The notes beneath the pieces were generated by a model. That model was not told the DNA's origin. It did not search any database and saw nothing but the letters and a program-made list of their open reading frames with translations. From the NCBI GenBank assembly GCA_023460175.1, contig JAEWRC010000158.1, positions 47,311 through 111,310 on the forward strand: a DNA stretch of 64,000 nucleotides, in the 5' to 3' direction. The translations under genes were made by a program, and so were the position numbers. Of this stretch, positions 52,335 through 60,993 are shown piece by piece. Each line of letters opens with the position of its first letter. The stretch's first letter is position 1. This DNA is from Actinomycetes bacterium. Lineage in GTDB: Bacteria > Actinomycetota > Actinomycetes > Mycobacteriales > Mycobacteriaceae.

Positions 52335-53087
52335 ATGACCCCCACTGATGACCGGCCCGCACTGCAACCGATTCGGGAGGACTGGGACAGCGCGCTCTGC
52401 GTGGTCGCCCACCCCGACGACATGGAGTTCGGGGCCGCGGCCGCCGTCGCCCGCTGGACGCGGCAGGGCAAGAAGATCGTCTACTGCATGGTGACCAGCG
52501 GGGAGGCCGGCATCGACGGCATGCACCCCGAGCAGTGCGCTGCCACGCGGGAAGCCGAGCAGGTGGAGTCCGCCCGCATCGTCGGCGTGGACGTCGTGGA
52601 TTTCCTGCGGCTGCCCGACGGCATCCTGGAGTACGGGGTGCCGCTGCGCCGCGTCATCGCCGCCGAGGTGCGCCGGCATCGCCCGGATATCGTCGTCACC
52701 AACAACTTTCGGGATGGTTGGGGCGGGCGAGCGCTGAACCAGGCCGATCACATCGCGACGGGGAAGGCGACGTTGGACGCGGTCCGCGACGCCGGCAACC
52801 GGTGGATCTTCGCCGAGCAACTCGACGACGGCACCGAACCGTGGGGCGGGGTGCAGGAGGTCTGGGCCGCGGGCTCCCCGGGTTCCGAACACGGCGTCGA
52901 CATCACCGCCACCTTCGACCTGGGCGTGGAGTCGCTGCGGACCCACCGCGCCTACATCGAGGGCCTGGGTTGGGAGCACTTCGATCCGGCGGAGTTCCTC
53001 GGCGAGGCGTCCCGGCAGGCCGGGGCGCGGATGGGCGTGACCCACGCGACGATGTTCGAGGTCTTCTCCATGGGCTGGGGCGACTGA
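52335..53087 (+). CDS. PIG-L family deacetylase
   Basis: A 250-aa (or 263 from 52296) zinc deacetylase of the GlcNAc-PI/mycothiol-type LmbE family. AHPDDMEFG supplies the His-x-Asp-Asp metal/catalytic motif; ADHIATGKAT supplies the second His. Members remove acetyl groups from N-acetylglucosamine derivatives. ATG 52335 is chosen because the ribosome site before 52296 is too close. It is not the mycothiol MshB or Mca context. Confidence 0.87.
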   Translation: MTPTDDRPALQPIREDWDSALCVVAHPDDMEFGAAAAVARWTRQGKKIVYCMVTSGEAGIDGMHPEQCAATREAEQVESARIVGVDVVDFLRLPDGILEYGVPLRRVIAAEVRRHRPDIVVTNNFRDGWGGRALNQADHIATGKATLDAVRDAGNRWIFAEQLDDGTEPWGGVQEVWAAGSPGSEHGVDITATFDLGVESLRTHRAYIEGLGWEHFDPAEFLGEASRQAGARMGVTHATMFEVFSMGWGD

Positions 53088-53114
53088 GCGGGCGGTCGCC
53101 CCGAGGCTTGTCAT

Positions 53115-53148
53115 CATACAGTCAGACGCCCTAGTGTCTGGTTGTATG
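53115..53148. promoter_or_regulatory. Imperfect operator-like inverted repeat
   Basis: CATACAGTCAGAC (53115-53127) and GTCTGGTTGTATG (53136-53148) pair at 11 of 13 positions around an 8-bp centre, 43 bp before the metal-dependent hydrolase. The TetR gene at 55366, in the same cluster, is the obvious candidate to bind it. Confidence 0.5.
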
Positions 53149-53191
53149 TTGATAACCGTTGCCGTGGGCAACGCACGATGAGGGGTCGGCC

Positions 53192-54145
53192 ATGACGGAT
53201 CTGATCGTCCGCAAGATGCGCTTCGCGTTCGCGAGCTACCCGGTGCCCTTCCTGTGGAACGAGGCCAACCCGGCGTTCTCGGGGATGGCCAACGCAGTGT
53301 CCTTCCTGGCCATCGGCTTCGAAAAGATGATCGGCCGGATGATCACCGAGGCCATGCCGCTGATCAAGGACTCCGCCATCGCCGAGGAGGCCGACGCGTT
53401 CGTGCGTCAGGAGGGCCAGCACTCGATGGCGCACCGCCAGCACGCCAAGGGCCTGATCAAGTCCTACCCGCAACTGCAGGACACCTACGACAAGGTCATC
53501 GCGGCCTTCGACGACATGACCGCCAACACCCCGTTGAAGTACCGGTTGGCCTACACCGCCGACCTCGAGGCCACCTTCACTCCGGTCTTCAAGCTGATGC
53601 TCGACCACGACGACACCCTGTTCGCCGCCGGCGACGACCGGGTCGCATCGCTGTTCCTGTGGCACTTCGTCGAGGAGGTCGAGCACCGCAGTTCGGCACT
53701 GCTGATCTACGACGAGGTCGTCGACGACCCGTGGTACCGGATGCGGGTGGCGCCGTCGATCTTCAAGCACGTCTGGGCCGTCATCCAGATGGCCTGCGAC
53801 GACTTCAACTCCTACATCCCCGTCGAGGACCGCAAGGTCGACGCGATCTCCACCTTCGGGATGCAGCGTCGCAAAAAGGCGGTGCTGCAGAAGCTTCCGT
53901 TCCTCAACGTCCGCGACGACGGGCCGTTCGGCAACGCCTTCGGACACCTGCCGATCAAGGACCAGCTCGCGGCGGCGATCGGCGTCGTCCGCAGCCAGAT
54001 CCCCGGCCACGACCCCGCGCACGAAAAGCTGCCGGCGCTGGCCCAGGTCTGGTTCGATCGTTACGACGCCGGCTACGACGTCACCCGGTGGTACACCGCC
54101 GACGCCAACGACAAGGTCGAGTGGAAGCAGGCCGCCGATGTCTGA
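53192..54145 (+). CDS. PF10118-type metal-dependent hydrolase
   Basis: A 317-aa helical protein with VRQEGQHSMAHRQH and FLWHFVEEVEHRSSALLIYDE, whose E-H-H and E-H pattern looks like a metal-binding four-helix bundle, as in the actinobacterial metal-dependent hydrolase family PF10118. The substrate is not known. It is overlapped by 8 bp by the next gene. Confidence 0.83.
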   Translation: MTDLIVRKMRFAFASYPVPFLWNEANPAFSGMANAVSFLAIGFEKMIGRMITEAMPLIKDSAIAEEADAFVRQEGQHSMAHRQHAKGLIKSYPQLQDTYDKVIAAFDDMTANTPLKYRLAYTADLEATFTPVFKLMLDHDDTLFAAGDDRVASLFLWHFVEEVEHRSSALLIYDEVVDDPWYRMRVAPSIFKHVWAVIQMACDDFNSYIPVEDRKVDAISTFGMQRRKKAVLQKLPFLNVRDDGPFGNAFGHLPIKDQLAAAIGVVRSQIPGHDPAHEKLPALAQVWFDRYDAGYDVTRWYTADANDKVEWKQAADV

Positions 54146-55313
54146 TCTGTGTGCGCCCACTTTCGAGGGCCTGGCCGAGCGCCTGGGCTTCACCTGCGCG
54201 GAGGCCGGCGGCCTGTTCGAACTGCGTAACCCGCTGGCGCTGGAGAACTGGACGCTGCCGGTCCTCGAACTGCTGATCGTGGTCGGCGCGGTGCTGGCGC
54301 TGGTGTACGCGATCGTGCGCCTGCGCCGCCACAACGACCCGACCAACCTCGTGCTGTGGATCGGCGCGATCGCCTACCTGCTGATCATCGAGCCGCCGCT
54401 GTACTTCCCGGCCGCGTTCGGCATCAGCGAGTACGTCGACACGATGTTCGCCCACAACGTGTTCACGGTCGAGTTCCTCTGGGGCAGACTGCCGCTCTAC
54501 ATCATCGCCATCTATCCGATGATGGCCACCATCGCCTTCGAGATCGTCCGCGCGCTGGGCATTTTCCGTCGCTACGGCACCCTGCTCGGCGCCATCTGCG
54601 TCGGTTTCGTCCACCACGCGTTCTACGAGATCTTCGACCACCTCGGCCCGCAGCTGCGCTGGTGGGAATGGACGCTGGATCATCCGATGAACCAGCCGTT
54701 CCTCGCGGCGGTGCCGCTGCCCAGCGTCGTGGTGTTCGCCACCCTGTGGCCCATGTCGCTGGCGCTGTGCGTGCAGTTCTTCGTCGGCCGCCACGTCGAC
54801 GCGGGCCGCAGCTTCACCGCCGGTCAGCTGGTGTGGCGCACCATCGTGATCGGGCTGCTCGCCTCGATCGGCACGGCGCTGCTGCCGCTGCCGGCCACCA
54901 TCTCCGGCGGCATCACCGGGAGCACCACCGTGATCGGCGTGGCGTACGCGGCCGAACTCGTCGTCGTCTCAGCCGTCGCGATCGTCGTCTTCGCGCTGCA
55001 GTGGCGCCGGTTGCGCAGCGGGGTCAACGAGGACCTGCTGGCCAACCAACCCCATTCGCCCGGAATCATTTTCGGTTTCGCCGCGGTGTACCTCGCGGTC
55101 CTGGCGGTGCTGTGGATCGCCGCGCTGCCGGCCTACTTCGGTGCGGTCGACGGCATGACCGCCAACGGCGACCCGACCGGCAGCCTCTGGTACACCCTGG
55201 GGTGCTTCGTGATCGCCGCGACGACGCTGGCGATGGCGACCAAAGCGCATCGTTCCGTGAGCGCGACGGTGGTGGCTCCGCCTACGCCGGCCGCGGAGCC
55301 CGACCGGGTCTGA
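54138..55313 (+). CDS. Polytopic membrane protein, function unknown
   Basis: A 391-aa protein with about nine or ten hydrophobic segments and conserved-looking Glu/His residues in IEPPLYFPAAFGISEYV and VHHAFYEIFDHLGPQLRWWEW. It overlaps the hydrolase gene by 8 bp, so the two proteins probably work together. No family is confidently recognised. The following 9-bp hairpin may end the transcript. Confidence 0.7.
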   Translation: MSDLCAPTFEGLAERLGFTCAEAGGLFELRNPLALENWTLPVLELLIVVGAVLALVYAIVRLRRHNDPTNLVLWIGAIAYLLIIEPPLYFPAAFGISEYVDTMFAHNVFTVEFLWGRLPLYIIAIYPMMATIAFEIVRALGIFRRYGTLLGAICVGFVHHAFYEIFDHLGPQLRWWEWTLDHPMNQPFLAAVPLPSVVVFATLWPMSLALCVQFFVGRHVDAGRSFTAGQLVWRTIVIGLLASIGTALLPLPATISGGITGSTTVIGVAYAAELVVVSAVAIVVFALQWRRLRSGVNEDLLANQPHSPGIIFGFAAVYLAVLAVLWIAALPAYFGAVDGMTANGDPTGSLWYTLGCFVIAATTLAMATKAHRSVSATVVAPPTPAAEPDRV

Positions 55314-55317
55314 CCCG

Positions 55318-55349
55318 CCGAAACCGCTATCCTGCAGGTTCGGTTTCGG
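55318..55349. promoter_or_regulatory. Inverted repeat before the TetR gene
   Basis: CCGAAACCG (55318-55326) and CGGTTTCGG (55341-55349) flank a 14-bp loop that contains the palindrome CCTGCAGG. It sits between the membrane protein stop and the TetR start. It could be a terminator hairpin or a TetR operator. Confidence 0.4.
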
Positions 55350-55365
55350 CTCGAGGAGTTGTCAG

Positions 55366-55983
55366 GTGGCGCGCAGACGCGGTTGGGTCGGCGATCCGCC
55401 GAGCACCGACGAGGAGGCCGCCGAGCGGATCATCGCCGCCGCGGTCAAGCTGATGGCCCAGCGCGGTACCGCCGTCAGCATCGCCGAGGTGGCCGCCGAG
55501 ATCGGGGTCATCCGCCAGACCGTCTACCGCTACTTTCCGACCGCCGACGCGCTGATGAAGGCCGCGGCGTTCGCGTCCGTCGACGACTTCTTCGATCAGC
55601 TCGCCGTCGCCGTGCGGGGCATCACCGACCCGGCCGACGCGATGGTCGAGGGGGTGCTGTTCACCCTGGAGGAGGTGGCGCGCACCCCGCATCTGGGCAC
55701 GCTGCTCTCGGAGTCCTACGGCGCGGCCCGTGATGTCGCCTCGGAGACCGCGCAGGGCTTCGGGCTGCGGATGATGACGCGCTTCGACGTGGACTGGGCG
55801 CAGTACGGCTACGACGAGTCCGCCCAGCGTGACCTGGTCGAATTCACCCTGCGGGTGATGCTGTCGTTCTTCGTCGCGCCCAACGACGCGTCCCGCAGCC
55901 GCGAGGAACTGCGCCGCTTTCTGCGGGACTGGCTGGGCAGCGCCATCCTGGCCCAACAGCAGCGCCGGGCCCCGACCGAGTAA
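55366..55983 (+). CDS. TetR-family regulator
   Basis: A 205-aa TetR regulator: AAVKLMAQRGTAVSIAEVAAEIGVIRQTVYRYFPTADALMKAA is the helix-turn-helix. GTG start after CAG. It lies 52 bp after the membrane protein and on the same strand, so it likely controls the hydrolase/membrane-protein pair. Confidence 0.92.
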   Translation: MARRRGWVGDPPSTDEEAAERIIAAAVKLMAQRGTAVSIAEVAAEIGVIRQTVYRYFPTADALMKAAAFASVDDFFDQLAVAVRGITDPADAMVEGVLFTLEEVARTPHLGTLLSESYGAARDVASETAQGFGLRMMTRFDVDWAQYGYDESAQRDLVEFTLRVMLSFFVAPNDASRSREELRRFLRDWLGSAILAQQQRRAPTE

Positions 55984-56057
55984 CACCGACCACCCCGGCC
56001 ACGACTTACGGGGTAGCGCGGCGCCGGGATGCCGCTGGGTTCGGAAGGAAAATCGCT

Positions 56058-56900
56058 GTGCTTCGTCACCTGGGAATGGCCGTCGTGGCGGCCGCACTGC
56101 CGCTGACCGGCCTGGCTGGGTTGATGTTGGGGACCGCGTCGGCCGCCCCCGCCTGCGCTGACGTGCACTGGATCGGCGCCGCGGGATCCGGCCAGCGCGA
56201 CGGTGCGGGTCTGACCGCCAACGGCGGCATGGGTGACGTCGTCTACCAGTCGTATCAGCAGCTGCGGTCCGAACTGGCTGTCGACGGGAAGACCCTCACC
56301 GCCGAGGCCGTGCAGTACCCGGCGGCGCCCGTGCCGGTCGAGGGCGGCCTGGGCGGCTGGATGGACTTCATGGACAGCGTCGAGGACGGCGCCGACGCGA
56401 CCGCCGAGCAACTTGAGGCCTACAGCGAGAAGTGCCCGGACACCAAGGTGGTGCTCGCTGGGTATTCGCAGGGCGCCATGGTGATTCACCGCAACCTGCA
56501 CGACCTGGGCGACGACCCGCGCATCGCCGCGGCCCTGCTGGTGGCCGACGGTGACCGGTTGCCCGCCGACACCACCATCAAGATGGGGTCGACGGCGGTG
56601 CTGCCGAGCGTGGGTAAGGGCGTGGCGCAAGAACATTCGTTCCTGGCCTCGACGGACACCTCGCCGCTGCCGGCCTCGATCGGCGCCCGCACCGTCAGCG
56701 TCTGCGACGTCGGCGACCCGGTGTGCGATTACGACCCGGATCAGGATGACGCGCTGTCGCCTTCTGCGATCGCGATCCACACCGCGTACTCGCCGGCCGG
56801 CAGTGGCGTGCACGCCTGGGGGACGCCGCTGTATCAGCTGGTCGCCGGGGCCGTCGCTGCGCCGGAGTCGGGGACGGTGGTCACCGCCCACGGGGTGTGA
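56058..56900 (+). CDS. Secreted cutinase
   Basis: A 280-aa alpha/beta hydrolase of the mycobacterial cutinase (Culp) family. A signal peptide (residues 1-30, ending ASAAPA) is followed by GYSQG with Ser137, the disulfide-bounded CDVGDPVC loop with Asp220 and the catalytic His (near 241). These enzymes hydrolyse esters and phospholipids outside the cell. GTG start with GGAAGG upstream. Its stop region is duplicated 209 bp downstream. Confidence 0.93.
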   Translation: MLRHLGMAVVAAALPLTGLAGLMLGTASAAPACADVHWIGAAGSGQRDGAGLTANGGMGDVVYQSYQQLRSELAVDGKTLTAEAVQYPAAPVPVEGGLGGWMDFMDSVEDGADATAEQLEAYSEKCPDTKVVLAGYSQGAMVIHRNLHDLGDDPRIAAALLVADGDRLPADTTIKMGSTAVLPSVGKGVAQEHSFLASTDTSPLPASIGARTVSVCDVGDPVCDYDPDQDDALSPSAIAIHTAYSPAGSGVHAWGTPLYQLVAGAVAAPESGTVVTAHGV

Positions 56901-56903
56901 CGA
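56887..56903 (+). repeat. 17-bp direct repeat, copy 1
   Basis: CCCACGGGGTGTGACGA covers the end and stop codon of the cutinase gene. An exact second copy is at 57096-57112. Confidence 0.9.
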
Positions 56904-56944
56904 CCGACAGCGCGTGGCACCGGCTGTCAGTAGCATTCGGACTT

Positions 56945-57109
56945 ATGGGTGAGAACACCTCGGTCAGCCTCGATGCGCACTACAGCGAAACGCGCCTACG
57001 TGCCTTGCGCCAAGCGTTGGGTGCAGGTGAGCAAAGCGGCGAATCAATTGAGTTCGACTTCGACGAGTTCATTGCGCGAAAGGGGACTGAAAAGTCCCAC
57101 GGGGTGTGA
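56945..57109 (+). pseudogene. ParD-like antitoxin with an internal deletion
   Basis: A 54-aa frame: the start GENTSVSLDAHYSET and the end RLRALRQALGAGEQSGESIEFDFDEFIARK match the two ends of a ParD antitoxin, but about 30 residues in between (the rest of the ribbon-helix-helix and hinge) are missing while the frame is kept. No ParE toxin follows. It is probably a remnant; it may still bind toxin through the C-terminal region. Bracketed by 17-bp direct repeats. Confidence 0.6.
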
Positions 57110-57112
57110 CGA
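57096..57112 (+). repeat. 17-bp direct repeat, copy 2
   Basis: Second exact copy of CCCACGGGGTGTGACGA, here spanning the end and stop codon of the ParD remnant. Confidence 0.9.
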
Positions 57113-57198
57113 GATTCGCGCCCCACATCGAGTCGGCCGTCAGGCAGACGTCCACTCGCACAATGCCTGCGTGAGTTCTGCCTCGGCGCCGCCCGACC

Positions 57199-58227
57199 TC
57201 AGCTGAAGCGCACGCCCAACGTCGCCAGGCCGAAGATCTTGCGGCCCCCGGACTTCGCGCCGACGATGACGACCCCGCTACGGGTCTCGGGGTCCAGCGA
57301 CTTGACCCGCCCGCTGAACTCGATGTCCGCGCCCTCGGCGGCCGGCACGACCGCCGGCGCCGACAGCCGCACCGCGAAGCGGGTGACCGCGCCCGGGTCG
57401 CCCGACCAGGTCGAGGCGAATCCGGCGCCCAGCCCCATGGTGAGCATGCCGTGCGCGATCACATCCGGCAGCCCGGCGAACTTGGCGATGCCCTCGTCCC
57501 AGTGGATCGGGTTGGCGTCGCCGGCGACCCCGGCGTAGTTCACCAGGTCGCCGCGGGACAGCCGGGTGTGGTGGACCGGCAACTCGTCGCCCACCTGCAC
57601 CGCGTCGAAGGACGGGGTCGCGGGGGTGCGATCACCGGGGGAGGCGATGCGGACCTCGCCCTCGGGGCGCACCGTCTTGTGGTAGGCGCCGTCGGACTCC
57701 CCGATGTCGAGGATGTTCATGTCGTGCATCATGGCCTTCTGCACGGCGCCCTTGATGGCCGGATCGACGTCCTCGGCGGTGACGCCGACGACGGTGGTGT
57801 GCAGCGTGTGCACCCGCTCGCCGGCGGTGTCAGTGAACGTATTGGTCACCGTGATCAGGTCCCGGCCGGCGATCTTGCGCACCGACGTCAGCTCGACGTC
57901 GATCTCCAACTCATCGCCGGCGACGATCGGGCGGTGCTGCTCGAAGACCTCCTCGGTCTGCATGTAGGTGTCGTAGCCGACGACGACCTCTTCGAACATG
58001 CGACGGTTGCACGCCATGGCCGGGGTGGAGGTGAAGGTCAACGGCGCGACCAGGCCCGAATAGCCCAGCTCGGCGGCAGCGTCGACATCCCAGTGGACCG
58101 GGTGATAGTCCTGCACGGCGCGGGCGTACTCGCGCACCTTCTCACGCCCGACCAGGTACGGCTGGTCCATCTTGTAGTAGTGGCCGACCCGGGCTTCGAG
58201 CGCCGACATTTCTGCTGCTGCGGTCAT
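57199..58227 (-). CDS. Fused HadA/HadB-type (3R)-hydroxyacyl dehydratase
   Basis: A 342-aa double hot-dog protein. The N-terminal half has the FAS1/HadA-like fold with DYHPVHWD; the C-terminal half is MaoC-like with the hydratase motif (GDANPIHWDEGIAKFAGLPDVIAHGM) that gives the catalytic Asp-His pair. Such fused forms in mycobacteria act on long acyl chains. No fatty-acid synthase genes are nearby. Divergent neighbours are unrelated. Confidence 0.87.
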   Translation of the reverse strand: MTAAAEMSALEARVGHYYKMDQPYLVGREKVREYARAVQDYHPVHWDVDAAAELGYSGLVAPLTFTSTPAMACNRRMFEEVVVGYDTYMQTEEVFEQHRPIVAGDELEIDVELTSVRKIAGRDLITVTNTFTDTAGERVHTLHTTVVGVTAEDVDPAIKGAVQKAMMHDMNILDIGESDGAYHKTVRPEGEVRIASPGDRTPATPSFDAVQVGDELPVHHTRLSRGDLVNYAGVAGDANPIHWDEGIAKFAGLPDVIAHGMLTMGLGAGFASTWSGDPGAVTRFAVRLSAPAVVPAAEGADIEFSGRVKSLDPETRSGVVIVGAKSGGRKIFGLATLGVRFS

Positions 58228-58320
58228 GATCCGTCCAACTCTTCTACCGGCCTGTTCGCGGAGGCCGACCAGAGCACACTAACGTGCCGACACCCGGGCC
58301 CGAAAATTCGCGCAGAGCGG

Positions 58321-59139
58321 TCATCCGTTCGAGACGTCGATCCGATGCACCCGGACGCTGACCTCCAACTGGAAGCGATCCGCGGGATCCTTCAGGGACA
58401 GCCCGGTGAGTTCCTCGATGAGCTTGATCCGGTAGAGCAGGGAGTGCCGGTTCAGGTAGAGCGCGCGGGCGGCCGCGCTGATGTTGGCCGCCTCGTTGAG
58501 CAGGATCTCCAGGGTGTGGACGAGTTGTCCGCGGCGCGTGCGGTCGTAGTCGACCAGCGGCTGCAACGTCCGCAGGACGGCCGCCATGCTCTGCGGGTGC
58601 TGTCGCAGCACCTCGGCGAACTGGCGTGGCCCGTCCGCGTCTTGGCCGCCGCCCAGTGCCTCGGCAAACGCGTCGGCCACGTCGTTCCAGCCCTCGTCGT
58701 CGCGCCCGCGTCGGCCGATCACCATCTGCACCCGCGCGTCCACCGAATTGATCAGCGGCAGAAGGCTTTTCTGGACCGCGGCGAACGCGATCTCCCAGGG
58801 CAGGCTCACCACCGGGAAGTCTCGGTCGTCGGCCAACGGCACCAGCGACGACAGCAGCTCGTCGGTGGGGATCTCCGGCGGCGGGCTCAGCACCAGTCCG
58901 GCCGCCTCCGAGGTGGCGACGACATAGGTGAGGAACTCGCGGACCCCGGGCTGGCGGGTGTCGGCGCCGGTGGTGAGTACCAGGTCGCCGGCGCGGACGA
59001 ACGCCTCGGCGGGCGCGTGCATGATGTCGACCCACAGCACGTCGCGCTGCAGTCCGCGTTGCCCCGCGATCACCGATCCCTGATCGAGCGGCGGAACGGT
59101 CAAGGCCATCGCCACAGTCAGTGGCGATTCCCGAGCCAT
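58321..59139 (-). CDS. PucR-family transcriptional regulator
   Basis: A 272-aa regulator. An N-terminal PucR-type ligand domain (VIAGQRGLQRDVLWVDIMHAP, LVLTTGADTRQPGVREFL) is followed by the C-terminal PucR helix-turn-helix (HTLEILLNEAANISAAARALYLNRHSLLYRIKLIEELTG). The middle GGDEF-like part is short. It sits between the hydratase and the APC permease and probably controls the permease and the diol dehydratase operon. Confidence 0.88.
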   Translation of the reverse strand: MARESPLTVAMALTVPPLDQGSVIAGQRGLQRDVLWVDIMHAPAEAFVRAGDLVLTTGADTRQPGVREFLTYVVATSEAAGLVLSPPPEIPTDELLSSLVPLADDRDFPVVSLPWEIAFAAVQKSLLPLINSVDARVQMVIGRRGRDDEGWNDVADAFAEALGGGQDADGPRQFAEVLRQHPQSMAAVLRTLQPLVDYDRTRRGQLVHTLEILLNEAANISAAARALYLNRHSLLYRIKLIEELTGLSLKDPADRFQLEVSVRVHRIDVSNG

Positions 59140-59237
59140 ATCGCCCCTACTCCCGATCGGCCGCGCGACTCACTGCTGTGGCGCGGTCGGCGGAGCCGCG
59201 GCACATCTCCGAAACCGCAGGATTCACGGTAGCAGTG

Positions 59238-59275
59238 CCCCGGCTGGTTCCTGGGGGGGAGGAAACCAGCCGGGG
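59238..59275 (-). terminator. Hairpin terminator downstream of the APC permease
   Basis: CCCCGGCTGGTT (59238-59249) pairs with AACCAGCCGGGG (59264-59275), extended by CCT/AGG after a one-base bulge. It lies 21 bp past the permease stop. There is no T-tract, but U-less hairpins are common in mycobacteria. Confidence 0.6.
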
Positions 59276-59296
59276 CTGTCTACTGGCGGGTCGGAT

Positions 59297-60736
59297 CTAC
59301 AGACCCGCAGGGGTGGAGGTCAGATCGGCGTTGGACCGGCGGCCCAGCAGCATGCCGATGCCGAAGAAGACCAGGGGCATCAAACCGAAGATGGCCGCGG
59401 TGGTCGGGGTGCCGCCGACCACCAGGGTCAGGTTGGACACGACCAACACCAGCGCCGCGGCCAGGCCCAGCGTCGCCGCCGACGCGAGCACCACGGTGCC
59501 CGTCGAGTTGCCGCGGCGGCTGAAGAAGATCACCACGGAGATGGTGGTCAGCAGCCACAGGATGGCCAGCGCCAGGATGCCCAGGCCGCCCAGCGGTCCG
59601 AAGATCCCCAGCACCGGGTCGAGCTGCAGCGCGGCCAGCACACCCATGATCACGAAGGTCAGCACGCTGATCAGCAGCGAGGCGTTCGACGGAGATCCGT
59701 GCTGCGCGTGTACCTGACCGAAGCGCTTGGAGAACACGCTGTTCTGGCCCAGCACGAACGCGTAGCGGGTGGCGATGTTGTGGAAGGCCAACGCGCAGGC
59801 GAACACGCTGATGAACCACAGGCCGGTGGTGAGGTCGCGGCCGAGCATGCCCAGGTACTGCTGCGCGGTGTTCACCATGAAGTTGTCGGGGTCGGCCTCG
59901 GCCACCGCGATTGCCTTGTTGCCGCCGTTGCCCTCGATCAGGGCCCAGCTGGAGAAGGCGTAGAAGGTGGCGACGATGGCGACGGCCCAGTAGGTCGCGC
60001 GGGGGACGGTGCGGTCGGGGTCCTTGGCCTCGTCGCGGAAGACCGCGGTGGCCTCGACGCCGACGAATCCCCACAGCGCGTAGAGCAGGGCGATCCCGAC
60101 GCCGCCCGCGAGGCCCTCCGGCGTGAACGAATCGCCGGTGATGCCCTCCTGGCCGCCCTGGATGACGATGACGAGGTCGAGAACCACCAGGATGGCAACC
60201 TCGGAGACCAGGAAGATGCCCAGCACCTTGGCGCTCAGGCTGATGTGGCGGTAGCCCATCCACGCGATGATCGCGAGCACCAGCGCGGTCAGCAGCCACC
60301 ACGGGATCGACGGTCCGTTGAAGCGCTCGATGAACCCAGCGAGGATCACGCCGTCGTAGGCGGCCACGCCCAGCAGCGTCGCCATGTAGGCCGGCAGTGC
60401 CAGGACAGCCGCGCCGGTGCCGGCGGCCTTGCCGAGGCCCTGCTGGATGTAGGCGTAGAACGCGCCGGCCTCTTTGACGTACTTCGACATCGCCACGAAG
60501 CTGGCCGCGAACAGCAGGAAGATCACGCCGGCCACCAGGAACGCGACGGGAATGCCCGCGGTCTGGCCCAGCACCATCGCGATCGGCACGTTGCCACCGA
60601 TCGTCGACAGCGGTGCGGCCGCGGCGACCACCATCAAGACGATGGCGGCGACGCCCAGGTTGCCGCGCAAGTGGGTGCGACCGTCGTTGGGCGCATCCTT
60701 GGCACGCGTGTCGTCGGTGTTGACAACCTCGGACAT
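59297..60736 (-). CDS. APC-family amino acid/amine permease
   Basis: A 479-aa permease with about twelve hydrophobic segments and the APC-type start GNLGVAAIVLMVVAAAAPLSTIGGNVPIAMVLG plus YAYIQQGLGKAAG. It is divergent from the diol dehydratase operon and, with PucR, may form one substrate-uptake unit, perhaps for an amino alcohol or amine. Ends just before a hairpin terminator. Confidence 0.9.
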   Translation of the reverse strand: MSEVVNTDDTRAKDAPNDGRTHLRGNLGVAAIVLMVVAAAAPLSTIGGNVPIAMVLGQTAGIPVAFLVAGVIFLLFAASFVAMSKYVKEAGAFYAYIQQGLGKAAGTGAAVLALPAYMATLLGVAAYDGVILAGFIERFNGPSIPWWLLTALVLAIIAWMGYRHISLSAKVLGIFLVSEVAILVVLDLVIVIQGGQEGITGDSFTPEGLAGGVGIALLYALWGFVGVEATAVFRDEAKDPDRTVPRATYWAVAIVATFYAFSSWALIEGNGGNKAIAVAEADPDNFMVNTAQQYLGMLGRDLTTGLWFISVFACALAFHNIATRYAFVLGQNSVFSKRFGQVHAQHGSPSNASLLISVLTFVIMGVLAALQLDPVLGIFGPLGGLGILALAILWLLTTISVVIFFSRRGNSTGTVVLASAATLGLAAALVLVVSNLTLVVGGTPTTAAIFGLMPLVFFGIGMLLGRRSNADLTSTPAGL

Positions 60737-60993
60737 TGATCCTCCTCACCAGCGGAGCCGCAAAGTACCTGCTCCCGTCAGAGGCAAAGTGTGCGAGATG
60801 AGGGCGCCATTGTCATTGGGTAGCGCCGCTTTTCCAACATTGTGTTGTAGATCGCGTCGGCGTCGGTCCGGTGGACACCGCACAGCGTCACACAGGTTGT
60901 TGGAACATCGGCCGAGAACGTTGTCCGGTCCGCGAACTCGGCCGATGATGGGGGCCTCGAAGACCTCGAGACGAGAGAGGTACGGCGAAAGTC
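60737..60993. promoter_or_regulatory. Divergent control region between permease and dehydratase
   Basis: 257 bp with two visible inverted repeats: TTCCAACA (60832-60839) with TGTTGGAA (60898-60905), and TCGGCCGAG (60908-60916) with CTCGGCCGA (60937-60945). They are candidate PucR sites. I looked for the conserved box of the cobalamin riboswitch and did not find it. Confidence 0.45.

Noticed and set aside
60737..60993. Cobalamin riboswitch before the B12-dependent dehydratase
   Set aside because: The conserved box and the surrounding stems could not be found by eye.
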